64,000 nucleotides of DNA from Oscillospiraceae bacterium (GTDB taxonomy: Bacteria; Bacillota_A; Clostridia; Oscillospirales; Oscillospiraceae): NCBI GenBank assembly GCA_017459865.1, contig JAFUCD010000029.1, forward strand, positions 62,001 to 126,000. The letters are read 5' to 3'. Each line of letters starts with the position of its first letter. Position 1 is the first letter of the stretch. Positions 31,097-38,287 of this stretch are shown piece after piece. Position numbers and translations under genes: made by a program. The notes under the pieces were generated by a model. It had not been told where the DNA came from. It did not search any database and was given only the letters and a program-made list of their open reading frames with translations.

Positions 31097-31195
31097 TATG
31101 AAGAAGATGCATTGTTGGAAAAAGGTCTTCCAAAAACAAATGTAACTGAATCAACGGAAATATGTACATTTGACATTACGGGAACGAAAAAGGGA

Positions 31196-31777
31196 TTACA
31201 CTTCTTCCGCTCCGGACAAAAGTCTCAATATTGCTTTTTTCGACCAATGCTCGTTAGGCCAAAGCTGTGCCATGTGGTTCTCTACTTCACAGATCAAGCT
31301 TGGTATGTCGCCCGAGTTATCTATGATTCGGACTCGATCTGCAATGTTGACGATTTTGGAAACACGTGCAAGAGATCTCGCGAAACGAACCCGAACCTTC
31401 TCCTCCGGAACATCATGTCCACCAGCGGCAGCTCGCGCCTTGACACGGCGGACATTGATTTCCGGATCATGCGTCAAGACAAAGATGACATGGATCTCGT
31501 ATCCCGCTTCCTTGGCACGGTTCAAAAGATCTACATTCCGATCAGTCGATAGAACCGTTTCAAAGGTAAAATCTCTTCCTTTGTCAATCATTTTATTTCG
31601 GAGTGCTTCCGCCTCGATGGCCGCTTCCATGTCTGTGCAGCCCGATACGCGTTTGATATCATCTGCGTTAATATAGAGTCCAACCGTCTTGAGGTTCTGC
31701 GTGACAGTGCTCTTGCCGGAGCCGTTTGGACCGGCAAATACCAACAAACGCGGATGCCTTTTTTCAGTCGAGGACAT
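31196..31777 (-). CDS. Zeta-toxin-like P-loop kinase
   Basis: A 193-residue P-loop protein of the zeta toxin/AAA_33 type. Walker A is VFAGPNGSGKST; YINADDIKR is the substrate-binding region; FTFETVLSTDRNVDLL is the zeta hallmark FETVL. Zeta toxins phosphorylate UDP-N-acetylglucosamine; related kinases act on other small molecules or RNA. It overlaps the upstream AbrB-type gene by 14 bases and follows it, as toxin genes follow antitoxin genes. A toxin role is likely but not certain. Confidence 0.85.
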   Translation of the reverse strand: MSSTEKRHPRLLVFAGPNGSGKSTVTQNLKTVGLYINADDIKRVSGCTDMEAAIEAEALRNKMIDKGRDFTFETVLSTDRNVDLLNRAKEAGYEIHVIFVLTHDPEINVRRVKARAAAGGHDVPEEKVRVRFARSLARVSKIVNIADRVRIIDNSGDIPSLICEVENHMAQLWPNEHWSKKAILRLLSGAEEV

Positions 31778-32078
31778 ATTCCACCCGCCCGTCTGAAAAT
31801 ACCTTCATGATATTTCCTGTTTCAGGGTCAAGCCGTGTGACATACGCAGGCATTGGAGCGTCATCGCGGTTTAAAACAGCGTCACGGCAAGCTTCTTCAA
31901 ACTCTTTGGATTGCATGTCGAAAACAGTGCAATTAGTCTTTTTTACTTGAAGAATTCGGTCTTTGACATCCACGTCAACAACGTCACCGGGAGACAAATC
32001 CAGCGTTTTTGCGATACCGGCAGGGATCCGAAGCCCGAGAGAGTTTCCCCACTTGGAGAGTGTGATTGTTGTATCCAT
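31764..32078 (-). CDS. AbrB/MazE-type antitoxin
   Basis: A 104-residue protein with an N-terminal swapped-hairpin SpoVT-AbrB domain (TTITLSKWGNSLGLRIPAGIAKTLDLSPGDVV in outline). An acidic C-terminal tail (LDPETGNIMKVFSDGRVEYVLD) could bind the kinase. GGAGG lies eight bases before the ATG. Its promoter has TTGACA (32124-32129), 17 bases, TACAAT (32101-32106) on the minus strand, overlapped by the 7-3-7 palindrome GATATAC-ATT-GTATATC (32094-32110), a probable autoregulatory operator. Confidence 0.88.
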   Translation of the reverse strand: MDTTITLSKWGNSLGLRIPAGIAKTLDLSPGDVVDVDVKDRILQVKKTNCTVFDMQSKEFEEACRDAVLNRDDAPMPAYVTRLDPETGNIMKVFSDGRVEYVLD

Positions 32079-32093
32079 GACATCAACCTCCTT

Positions 32094-32129
32094 GATATAC
32101 ATTGTATATCCAAATTCGTGGATTGTCAA
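32094..32129 (-). promoter_or_regulatory. Promoter and operator of the antitoxin-kinase pair
   Basis: TTGACA-N17-TACAAT on the minus strand, with the palindrome GATATAC-ATT-GTATATC overlapping the -10 box and the start of the transcript. Confidence 0.7.
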
Positions 32130-32150
32130 CCAAGTATTCTAATCCCCACT

Positions 32151-33809
32151 TTATACAAACCGGGCGATAAGCATGCGGCTACTGCCGTATTCATCCTCGA
32201 AGGCCAGCTCTTTGGATATCCGTGTCCCCTGTTCATCATACCATCCCAGGAATGAAGCGCCGGGCTCGGGATAGGCGAAATAGGTCTGCTTCCATTCGCC
32301 GGTCTCCTTCCACTGGGCGTTATAGACCGGGTTGAATTTCAGTCCGACTTTGCCAGGACCCTCGGCTGTGAGCGAGAGCGGAAGAGCTTCATCTTGCTGC
32401 GGGGCGAGCGCGCGGATGCGCTTCATCGGGTTTCCCGTCGCGTCCAGATGGCGCAGGAGCGGGTTTGCCGTGGTGTCCAGATCCGTGATGCGGTTGTTGT
32501 GACAATAGAAGTATTTGAGCTTCGGGTTGCGGCTCAGGTCGATAGCGGTAAAAGCATTGTCGTTGATATACAACTCCACCAGCTCACCATTCTTCGATAC
32601 ATCCAGCTCGGAGAGCCGGTTCTTGCCCGCGTCGATACCCTGGCAGCGCTTCAGATCGCGCACATCCAGCTCCCGGATCAAGTTGTCCTGCAGGCCGAGG
32701 ATGCGCAGTTCTCCGTCTCCAGACACGTCGATGCCCTCGATCGCGTTATGATAGAGATCCACAAACAGCAGATCACCGCAGCCGGAGAGATCGACCGGAC
32801 CGCCAAGGCCGCAGCTGCGGAAATAGATCTCGAAGCTCTGCAGCGGGTAAATATCCTCATTGAAGATGTGGATGCCGAAACCGATCAGCCTGCCGTCCTG
32901 CAGGACGACGCCCGCGGGGAATAAACCGTCAGACGCGGCGTCCTCTGCGTCCTCATAGCTCTTGCTCTTGTCCGTCGTGGCGACCCTGCGGATCACGTGC
33001 TGGTGTTTTTGCAGCTTCTCACGGTTGCTCACGCCTTCCTCATCGCGCCGATCCAGGAACGCTGCGATCTGCCGCGTCGGAAAGCGGCTCGGCTTGTACC
33101 AGTTCGCGCCGAAAAACACCTCATGGAAGAAACGACGGGTATTCTCCGCGCCGAGCGCCGCGGTGAAAAGATCCGTGGAGACGCCGCCGGCGTCGATCAG
33201 CTGATCGGCATAGGCCTTGTTTTTCTTCCACTTCTCCATCCGTTCATCGTCGGAGAGCGGCTGCGCGGCCTGGTCCATCTCGATAAACAGCTTGAGAAAC
33301 TGCAGGAAACGTTCCAGCGCGAAGTTATCCTGCTCCGGCCCGTAGGTCTTTGCCCAGCAGACCGGACGGATGCTGTCGTACCACGCGGGTCTTGTGGGGA
33401 AATCCTGCAGCGCTGTCAGCGTATCGCCAAACGCTCGGAAGGCTTCGATCCCCGCAGCGAAATCCGCGTCCTGCCGCACGGAGAGGTCATAGATCTCCAG
33501 CAGGAAGAAGCGCTTCTCCCCTGCGTATACGTAGTCCGTTGAGAACAGCGGGAGATTTTTGGCATACGGCATGAGAACGAAGGAGCTGAGCTGATTGGTC
33601 TCCGCCTCCTTCACCGTCATGACGAGCAGATTACCGACGCCCGCAATATTATAACGCTGCGCATGGTGCGGTCTGCCGCCGATCAGCGGGTCCGCGAGCG
33701 CGGGATCCACCGGGCAGGCCTCCACGCGATAGTTTTTCCGCAGCAGCTCCAGCCCGGCCTTAAGCCGTTCATCGATGCGTTGCTGATTGGTCTCCAATAT
33801 GTTCTCCAT
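32151..33809 (-). CDS. Leucine-rich repeat protein with an unrecognised N-terminal domain
   Basis: A 552-residue protein without a signal peptide. Residues 1-330 form a globular domain I cannot assign (landmarks LSSFVLMPYAKNLPLFSTDYVY and FPTRPAWYDSIRPVCW). Residues about 345-470 hold leucine-rich repeats (LRILGLQDNLIRELDVRDL, LVELYINDNAFTAIDLSRN). The last 70 residues resemble an InlB B-repeat-like beta domain (EPGASFLGWYDEQGTRIS). AAGGAG lies ten bases before the ATG; the 25-codon extension is not needed. LRR plus B-repeat modules are usually extracellular, so the lack of an export signal is odd. The function is unknown. Confidence 0.75.
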   Translation of the reverse strand: MENILETNQQRIDERLKAGLELLRKNYRVEACPVDPALADPLIGGRPHHAQRYNIAGVGNLLVMTVKEAETNQLSSFVLMPYAKNLPLFSTDYVYAGEKRFFLLEIYDLSVRQDADFAAGIEAFRAFGDTLTALQDFPTRPAWYDSIRPVCWAKTYGPEQDNFALERFLQFLKLFIEMDQAAQPLSDDERMEKWKKNKAYADQLIDAGGVSTDLFTAALGAENTRRFFHEVFFGANWYKPSRFPTRQIAAFLDRRDEEGVSNREKLQKHQHVIRRVATTDKSKSYEDAEDAASDGLFPAGVVLQDGRLIGFGIHIFNEDIYPLQSFEIYFRSCGLGGPVDLSGCGDLLFVDLYHNAIEGIDVSGDGELRILGLQDNLIRELDVRDLKRCQGIDAGKNRLSELDVSKNGELVELYINDNAFTAIDLSRNPKLKYFYCHNNRITDLDTTANPLLRHLDATGNPMKRIRALAPQQDEALPLSLTAEGPGKVGLKFNPVYNAQWKETGEWKQTYFAYPEPGASFLGWYDEQGTRISKELAFEDEYGSSRMLIARFV

Positions 33810-33895
33810 TTCAGGTGGTCTCCTTTGCGCTGTGGATCCGTTCAGGTCCGTGAGACTGATCCTTTGCTTGAGCAGCGGGATCATTCATACGGTCA

Positions 33896-34471
33896 TCATG
33901 TCTTGATAGTCTGAAAGCGGCTGGCGATCTCGCGCTCGCAGTCTTGAAGAATGCGCTCCGTCGGTGCGCCCACGATGTCCAGACCCGTCGCCCGGATCAG
34001 AGCGACGTCCGGAATCCCGTAAAAGGTTTTCGAGAGCGCCTCTACGTAGCCGAATCCGAATTCCTCCGGGCAGAAATCGCCTCCCGCTGTTGTGACATAA
34101 ATCAGTCTTTTTGCCCGGCAGAGTCCCTCCGGAACGCCCTCCGGCGTATAACGGAAAGTCACACCTACCACATTGATTTGCTCCAGATACGATTTCAGCG
34201 CTGCAGGGAACGACAGATCCCAGTAGGGAGCCGCGATGACGATCTCGTCCGCCGCGGCAAACTGACGCGCGAGAGAAAACATGGGATGGTCATAGTTCCG
34301 CGCCTCCAGCTGCCTGTCGCGTTGCCGCAAATATTCGGCGTCGACGACCGGAAAGTCGATCTCTGCAAGGCGAAGCTCCGTCACCGGCGCGCCAATTGTG
34401 GAGAGCAGGCAGTCTGCCAGCCGTGCAGTCCGGGAATCGGCGCGGACACAGGAATTGAGATATAACAGCAT
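33896..34471 (-). CDS. FMN-dependent NAD(P)H oxidoreductase (azoreductase-like)
   Basis: A 191-residue flavodoxin-like protein. It starts MLLYLNSCVRADSRTARLAD, a phosphate-binding loop of the NQO1/AzoR type. IVIAAPYWDLSFPAALKSYLEQ is the flavin-contact motif, and VTTAGGDFCPEEFGFGYV follows. Family members reduce quinones, azo dyes or nitro compounds. AAGGAG precedes the ATG. The genes around it on the same strand appear to be separate small units. Confidence 0.87.
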   Translation of the reverse strand: MLLYLNSCVRADSRTARLADCLLSTIGAPVTELRLAEIDFPVVDAEYLRQRDRQLEARNYDHPMFSLARQFAAADEIVIAAPYWDLSFPAALKSYLEQINVVGVTFRYTPEGVPEGLCRAKRLIYVTTAGGDFCPEEFGFGYVEALSKTFYGIPDVALIRATGLDIVGAPTERILQDCEREIASRFQTIKT

Positions 34472-34501
34472 GGCTCGATCTCCTTGAATGAGTTTTTCGT
34501 T

Positions 34502-35083
34502 TCAGGTCACCCGAAACTGTGTCTGGAAGAATATGCCCGGTAGGATGCTTTGATAGAGCGCGGTATAGATCGACCGCAGTTCCTCAGTCGTATGCTCCAT
34601 TGCCGTCGGCACCTCGAGGATGCGATAATCCGCGCCGAACACTCTGGATGTCAGAGTGGTCTGCCGATACCCGTTGCGCAGGTAAAACCGCAGCCGCCGC
34701 TCCCGCAGCGAGCGGGTTTCGTCATCCTTAGCCTGCTCCGGGTCCTCCACCTCTCCGACCACGCAGTCCGCGTCCGCGAGCTTCAAGGCCAACGCACGCA
34801 GGAACCACGAGCCCAGCCCCTCGTCGCGATGTCCTTCCGCAATGGCAAAATAGTCGAAGAGATAGTGCTTTCCAAGTCGAACAAAAAACGCATAGCCGAG
34901 AAGCGCTTCCCCGGCAAAGAGACCGTAGCATTCGTAGGCATCGTTTTCCCATGAGCGCCGCATGGAAGACAGCGGTCGGAGCTCATTGCGCACAAAGTCC
35001 TTCTTTAGTCGGAACTTATAGAGTTTTTCGATTTGGGAAAAATCGGTCAGCTGTCTGACCGACAGGCGTTCAGAATGATCCAT
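34502..35083 (-). CDS. GNAT-family N-acetyltransferase
   Basis: A 193-residue GNAT. Acetyl-CoA binding motif A is seen as LFDYFAIAEGHRDEGLGSWFLRAL, followed by VVGEVEDPEQ and the C-terminal RRLRFYLRNGYRQT. The start is uncertain: an ATG at 35083 is used here, but a TTG four codons earlier overlaps the upstream stop codon. Both lack a strong ribosome site, so translation may be coupled to the MBL-fold gene just upstream. The substrate is unknown. Confidence 0.87.
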   Translation of the reverse strand: MDHSERLSVRQLTDFSQIEKLYKFRLKKDFVRNELRPLSSMRRSWENDAYECYGLFAGEALLGYAFFVRLGKHYLFDYFAIAEGHRDEGLGSWFLRALALKLADADCVVGEVEDPEQAKDDETRSLRERRLRFYLRNGYRQTTLTSRVFGADYRILEVPTAMEHTTEELRSIYTALYQSILPGIFFQTQFRVT

Positions 35084-35091
35084 TTCGTCGC

Positions 35092-35739
35092 TCAAAGCTT
35101 CAGCTCGACCCGGATCTCCGGATCTGTCAGGGACGCAAAGGTATCAGCGTCTGTAACACTGCCGACGATGCTGCCGTAGTGGATCGGGATCACGACCGTG
35201 GGCTTGATCGTGTTCACCAGCTCTGCCGCCTGTTTTGCGGTCATGGTGTACGTCCCACCGATCGGTACCATGGCGATGTCACATTGCACCGCCTTGCTCT
35301 CCTTCGTCACGTCCGTATCACCCGCGGCGTAGAGTCTCACGTTATCTAGGATCAGAATGTATCCGACCCAGCCGGCGGAACGGGGATGAAACGGCTTGAG
35401 CAGGTTATACGCCGAAACCGTTTCAAGCTCCAGCCCCCGGACAGACACGCGCGCTCCGGGCTGCACCGCTTCGATGCTTCCGACAGCGCTTTTCAGCTCC
35501 TGCGCCTGTGCCTCCATCCTCTGCGGAACGATCAGCACGGTCTGCGGATTGGCAATCTTCCGAATATCCGCGACGGAATAATGATCGCCGTGATTATGCG
35601 TGATCAGAATAAAATCCGCGTCATGCGGCTCTCCCGCGATCTGGAGCGGGTCCAGATAGATCGTGCTGCCCGGGCGCGCGATGCGGATGCTGCTCTGTGT
35701 GTTCACGGTGATGCTTTGCAGAATGGTTTGGATATCCAT
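35092..35739 (-). CDS. MBL-fold metallo-hydrolase (UPF0173/UlaG-like)
   Basis: A 215-residue metallo-beta-lactamase-fold protein. The metal motif is ITHNHGDHYS, then a later AAGDTDVT aspartate and IPIHYG histidine. This set is typical of the UPF0173/UlaG-like hydrolases. GGAG lies eight bases before the second ATG, which is preferred to the first. A palindrome lies 28 bases upstream of the start (35767-35785). The stop overlaps or abuts the GNAT start. Confidence 0.88.
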   Translation of the reverse strand: MDIQTILQSITVNTQSSIRIARPGSTIYLDPLQIAGEPHDADFILITHNHGDHYSVADIRKIANPQTVLIVPQRMEAQAQELKSAVGSIEAVQPGARVSVRGLELETVSAYNLLKPFHPRSAGWVGYILILDNVRLYAAGDTDVTKESKAVQCDIAMVPIGGTYTMTAKQAAELVNTIKPTVVIPIHYGSIVGSVTDADTFASLTDPEIRVELKL

Positions 35740-35766
35740 GATCATCGCTCCTTTCGTGAAATGAGA

Positions 35767-35785
35767 CTGATAACTTTTTTATCAG
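35767..35785. promoter_or_regulatory. Palindrome upstream of the MBL-fold gene
   Basis: CTGATAA-CTTTT-TTATCAG is a perfect 7-5-7 dyad between the MBL-fold and histidine phosphatase genes. It may be an operator or a weak terminator for the phosphatase gene. Confidence 0.4.
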
Positions 35786-35816
35786 ATTCGGTTTTCAAAT
35801 GTATAGAAGCTTCTGC

Positions 35817-36389
35817 TTATTCCGCAGGTTTCCATTCCGTCGGAATGCCGAGCTGCCCGTCTTCGCATGAGACGGTGTAGATGGCGCAGTTCCCGATATA
35901 TTTTGACCAATAGCGTCCCTCCGACTGCGGCGTCAGATATTCCAGAAGGCCCTTCATCGCAATGGCGTGTGTGGAGATGAGGATGTTTCCGGGCAGGTCT
36001 CGAAGCTCCTCCACGAACGCGCCCGTGCGGGAAACGACCGATCGCAGCGGCTCCATCCCGTCCGGCGCTGGCTCATGCACGAAGTCGCTGAAAAAGCGCT
36101 TCAGCTCGTCCGGCAGCGCCGTGAGATCCGTCCCCTCATAGGGCCCGTAGTCCATTTCGATCAGCCGATCGTCGATCACGATCTCCTGATCCGGCGCAAT
36201 GATCCGCGCGGTCTGCACAGCACGCTGCAGCGGGCTTGAAAACACATGCGTGAATGTGACGCCGCGCAGCGCTTCCGCCGCGGCACGCGCCTGCGCGACC
36301 CCCTCCTCATTCAGCGGATGATCGCGGTGCCCCTGCAGGATATGCGCTCGGTTCCATTCCGTTTTTCCGTGTCGAATGATATACAGCAT
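35817..36389 (-). CDS. Histidine phosphatase family protein
   Basis: A 190-residue phosphoglycerate mutase-like phosphatase. The catalytic motif IIRHGKTEWN is at the N-terminus, followed by HVFSSPLQRAVQTA, the acid in EMDYGPYEGTDL, and the second His in ILISTHAIAMKGLLEYL. Length and motifs match cobalamin phosphatase/PhoE-like small phosphatases rather than glycolytic mutases. The substrate is not determined. It starts 33 bases from the UvrA remnant. Confidence 0.9.
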   Translation of the reverse strand: MLYIIRHGKTEWNRAHILQGHRDHPLNEEGVAQARAAAEALRGVTFTHVFSSPLQRAVQTARIIAPDQEIVIDDRLIEMDYGPYEGTDLTALPDELKRFFSDFVHEPAPDGMEPLRSVVSRTGAFVEELRDLPGNILISTHAIAMKGLLEYLTPQSEGRYWSKYIGNCAIYTVSCEDGQLGIPTEWKPAE

Positions 36390-36423
36390 TTCAAAATCAC
36401 CTGTTGTCTTGTTCTATGGTTCC

Positions 36424-36591
36424 TTACGAATTCTTCCCGGTTTTGCTCTCCGGGCAGGCGCGGCTCTCCTCCGGTGTGCCGGTGGCAACGATCCTGCCGC
36501 CCTCCGTGCCGCCGCCGGGCTCCATGTCGATCACAAAGTCCGCGTTTCGGATCACATCGAGGTCATGCTCGATCACGATCACGGTCGCGCC
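36424..36591 (-). pseudogene. C-terminal remnant of a UvrA-like ABC protein
   Basis: On the minus strand, 55 codons ending in TAA read [19 protein letters not shown], then [20 protein letters not shown], then [15 protein letters not shown]. This is the conserved end of UvrA: the switch histidine in VIEHDLDVI, the [16 protein letters not shown] loop and the CPESxTG tail. Nothing upstream continues the protein, so it is a remnant of a deleted or rearranged uvrA-type gene. The remaining 36592-36797 holds only a TATAAT box (36759-36764) next to the palindrome CATCTGCAGATG (36746-36757). Confidence 0.8.
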
Positions 36592-36797
36592 AGCACACCA
36601 AAGGGCATGATTTCTTTCATGGTCAAAGCTGCTTCGCTTCTGCCATTGTTATCAGTATAGCATGTGCGCTGGTGAAAGGAAAGCGAACGGATCCAAAAAA
36701 AGATCGATCAATCTCAAAAAAGAGACAAATATTGGACCTTCGATTCATCTGCAGATGTTATAATTACAATGAAATCATCGCAAGGAGCTGAATCACC

Positions 36798-37223
36798 ATG
36801 ATCTCGATCTATCCCTATGTGCTGTATACGATCCTCTGTTATCCCGCCATTTCGCCCGAGGCATTGCTGATGCTGCATGATCGGGAAGCGACCGTCTACA
36901 GCGCTGTCAGAAAGGGTCTGTCGTGCGGACACATCGCGGAACACAAACTGAAGAATGGTCAGTATACTACGAGATCGCTTCTCATTACGCCGGGAGGCGT
37001 ACATTATCTGATAAACGATCTCTATAAACGCGGTGTGGCGCGAACGCCCGAAGCACCGTTTTTTAAGCGCGGCTACCCTGAGAGCTGGGGGTGGTTGTTA
37101 TACATGAATCTGCGCGGTCCCGATCCGCTCAGGTTTCGTGTTCCGGGCGTGGGAACAGAATCCTTATTGCGAGTCTGTGGATGCTCGAACGCAAATCTGT
37201 TTTTTGCCTTAACAATTTTGTGA
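36798..37223 (+). CDS. Hypothetical winged-helix-like protein, possibly truncated
   Basis: A 141-residue ORF with AAGGAG ten bases before the ATG. The first 85 residues look like a winged-helix reading head (YTILCYPAISPEALLMLHD, YTTRSLLITPGGVHYLINDL). The C-terminus (VGTESLLRVCGCSNANLFFALTIL) stops abruptly after a segment that looks like the start of another domain. Proteins of this general form occur on clostridial mobile elements. Given the UvrA remnant on one side and a recombinase on the other, it may be a leftover of an element. I do not recognise a function. Confidence 0.55.
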   Translation: MISIYPYVLYTILCYPAISPEALLMLHDREATVYSAVRKGLSCGHIAEHKLKNGQYTTRSLLITPGGVHYLINDLYKRGVARTPEAPFFKRGYPESWGWLLYMNLRGPDPLRFRVPGVGTESLLRVCGCSNANLFFALTIL

Positions 37224-37244
37224 AAAGTATTGTTTCGAAAAAGC

Positions 37245-37381
37245 TTGTATTTACGAGTAAGATATGCTATATTGTAGTCACACTAAAGAAGCTACTTAGA
37301 TGATGATACTATCCCATCATTGTCTTTACCAAGATACCAGGCGCGACCCCATGATTTAATCTGATGGGGGCGCGCTTTTTT
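37245..37381 (+). ncRNA. Candidate small RNA with its own promoter and terminator
   Basis: TTGTAT (37245-37250), 17 bases, TATATT (37268-37273) form a promoter. About 65 bases on, a strong terminator has arms GCGCGACCCCAT and ATGGGGGCGCGC followed by six T (37341-37381). Between them is an ATGATG/CATCAT hairpin and no ORF. A transcript of roughly 100 nt from near 37280 is predicted. It could instead be the leader of the HTH gene at 37561. Confidence 0.4.
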
Positions 37382-37447
37382 GTCGAGAGGTTGCTTCACT
37401 AATTCCCAGCAGCCGCGTGGCTGAACACAATTAAATCAAAATATGTT

Positions 37448-37484
37448 AGCCGCAATCGATCATTACCGATTGCGGCTATTTTGT
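37448..37484 (+). terminator. Second terminator-like hairpin before the HTH gene
   Basis: An 11-bp stem AGCCGCAATCG / CGATTGCGGCT with an 8-base loop is followed by TATTTTGT. Confidence 0.6.
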
Positions 37485-37560
37485 CGCTGAGGAATTGAAT
37501 AACGCATTCAGGACCTCCAGCCGCAACCGGTCATCTGATCGTTGCAGACAGGAGGACAAA

Positions 37561-37896
37561 ATGCTGACACATACTCAATTCCACGATACTCTTGCACACA
37601 TCGAACTTCGAAATCCTCGCGAATTCATGCAGACTGTTTTTCAAAATCTGCACTGGAAGCGGCTCAGAGAAGGGTACACCAGGAAAGATCTCGCTTCTTT
37701 TATTAAAGTCGATCCTAAGGAAATCGCTAGAGTTGAACTCAAACCCCATCAGAATCTCCCCAAAAATCGTAAGTGTAACACACTTTACGTGACTGCTGCA
37801 CTTGCTTATTTTGAGCGATACGATCTTAACGAGCTGGTTTATGGTGCGCTGGTTGAAAACTACGACCCCGGTTGGATCGACAAAAAGAACCGTTAA
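37561..37896 (+). CDS. HTH (Xre-like) protein of the recombinase region
   Basis: A 111-residue protein with AGGAGG six bases before the ATG. The middle has a helix-turn-helix pattern (HWKRLREGYTRKDLASFIKVDPKEIARVE in outline), followed by ALAYFERYDLNELVYGALV. It is the first of three genes leading to the serine recombinase. A role as element regulator or excision control protein is plausible. I do not recognise an exact family. Confidence 0.7.
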   Translation: MLTHTQFHDTLAHIELRNPREFMQTVFQNLHWKRLREGYTRKDLASFIKVDPKEIARVELKPHQNLPKNRKCNTLYVTAALAYFERYDLNELVYGALVENYDPGWIDKKNR

Positions 37897-38079
37897 ATCT
37901 TAACCTAACAGCAGCCATCTCGAAAAAATGCAAAACCGGACAAATCTGTCCATCACAAATGGAGAAAATCGGTTACATTTGAAGTAACGCAATCCTGTGC
38001 CGCCGTGCGGTAGTCCGGGCGGCGGCACGTATTAAAGTAGCATCGATCCGGAAACAATCCAAAATAGGAGGTGAGCACC

Positions 38080-38286
38080 ATGCCCGAACGAAAGGTTGGT
38101 AACGTCAAGTATAAGGTTCAGCGCAGCTTCTGCGGCGAGCGTACTGCCGCGGACCTGATCAAGGCACGCATGGTCGCTGCCGCCGCGAAAAAATACCCCC
38201 AAGACGCGTTGACCGACTCCTCCGCTCAATGGTATAATGACAGCGGAAACAAGTCGGATCACACGAGTGACAAGGAGGCATTCTAA
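38080..38286 (+). CDS. Small protein directly upstream of the serine recombinase
   Basis: A 68-residue, Lys/Arg-rich protein (MPERKVGNVKYKVQRSFCGE, RTAADLIKARMVAAAAKKYP). AGGAGG lies eight bases before the ATG; an upstream GTG is also possible. The TAA ends one base before the TTG start codon of the recombinase, so translation is coupled. Small genes in this position occur beside clostridial large serine recombinases. The GC-rich hairpin at 37997-38028 precedes it. Function unknown. Confidence 0.65.
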   Translation: MPERKVGNVKYKVQRSFCGERTAADLIKARMVAAAAKKYPQDALTDSSAQWYNDSGNKSDHTSDKEAF

Positions 38287-38287
38287 A

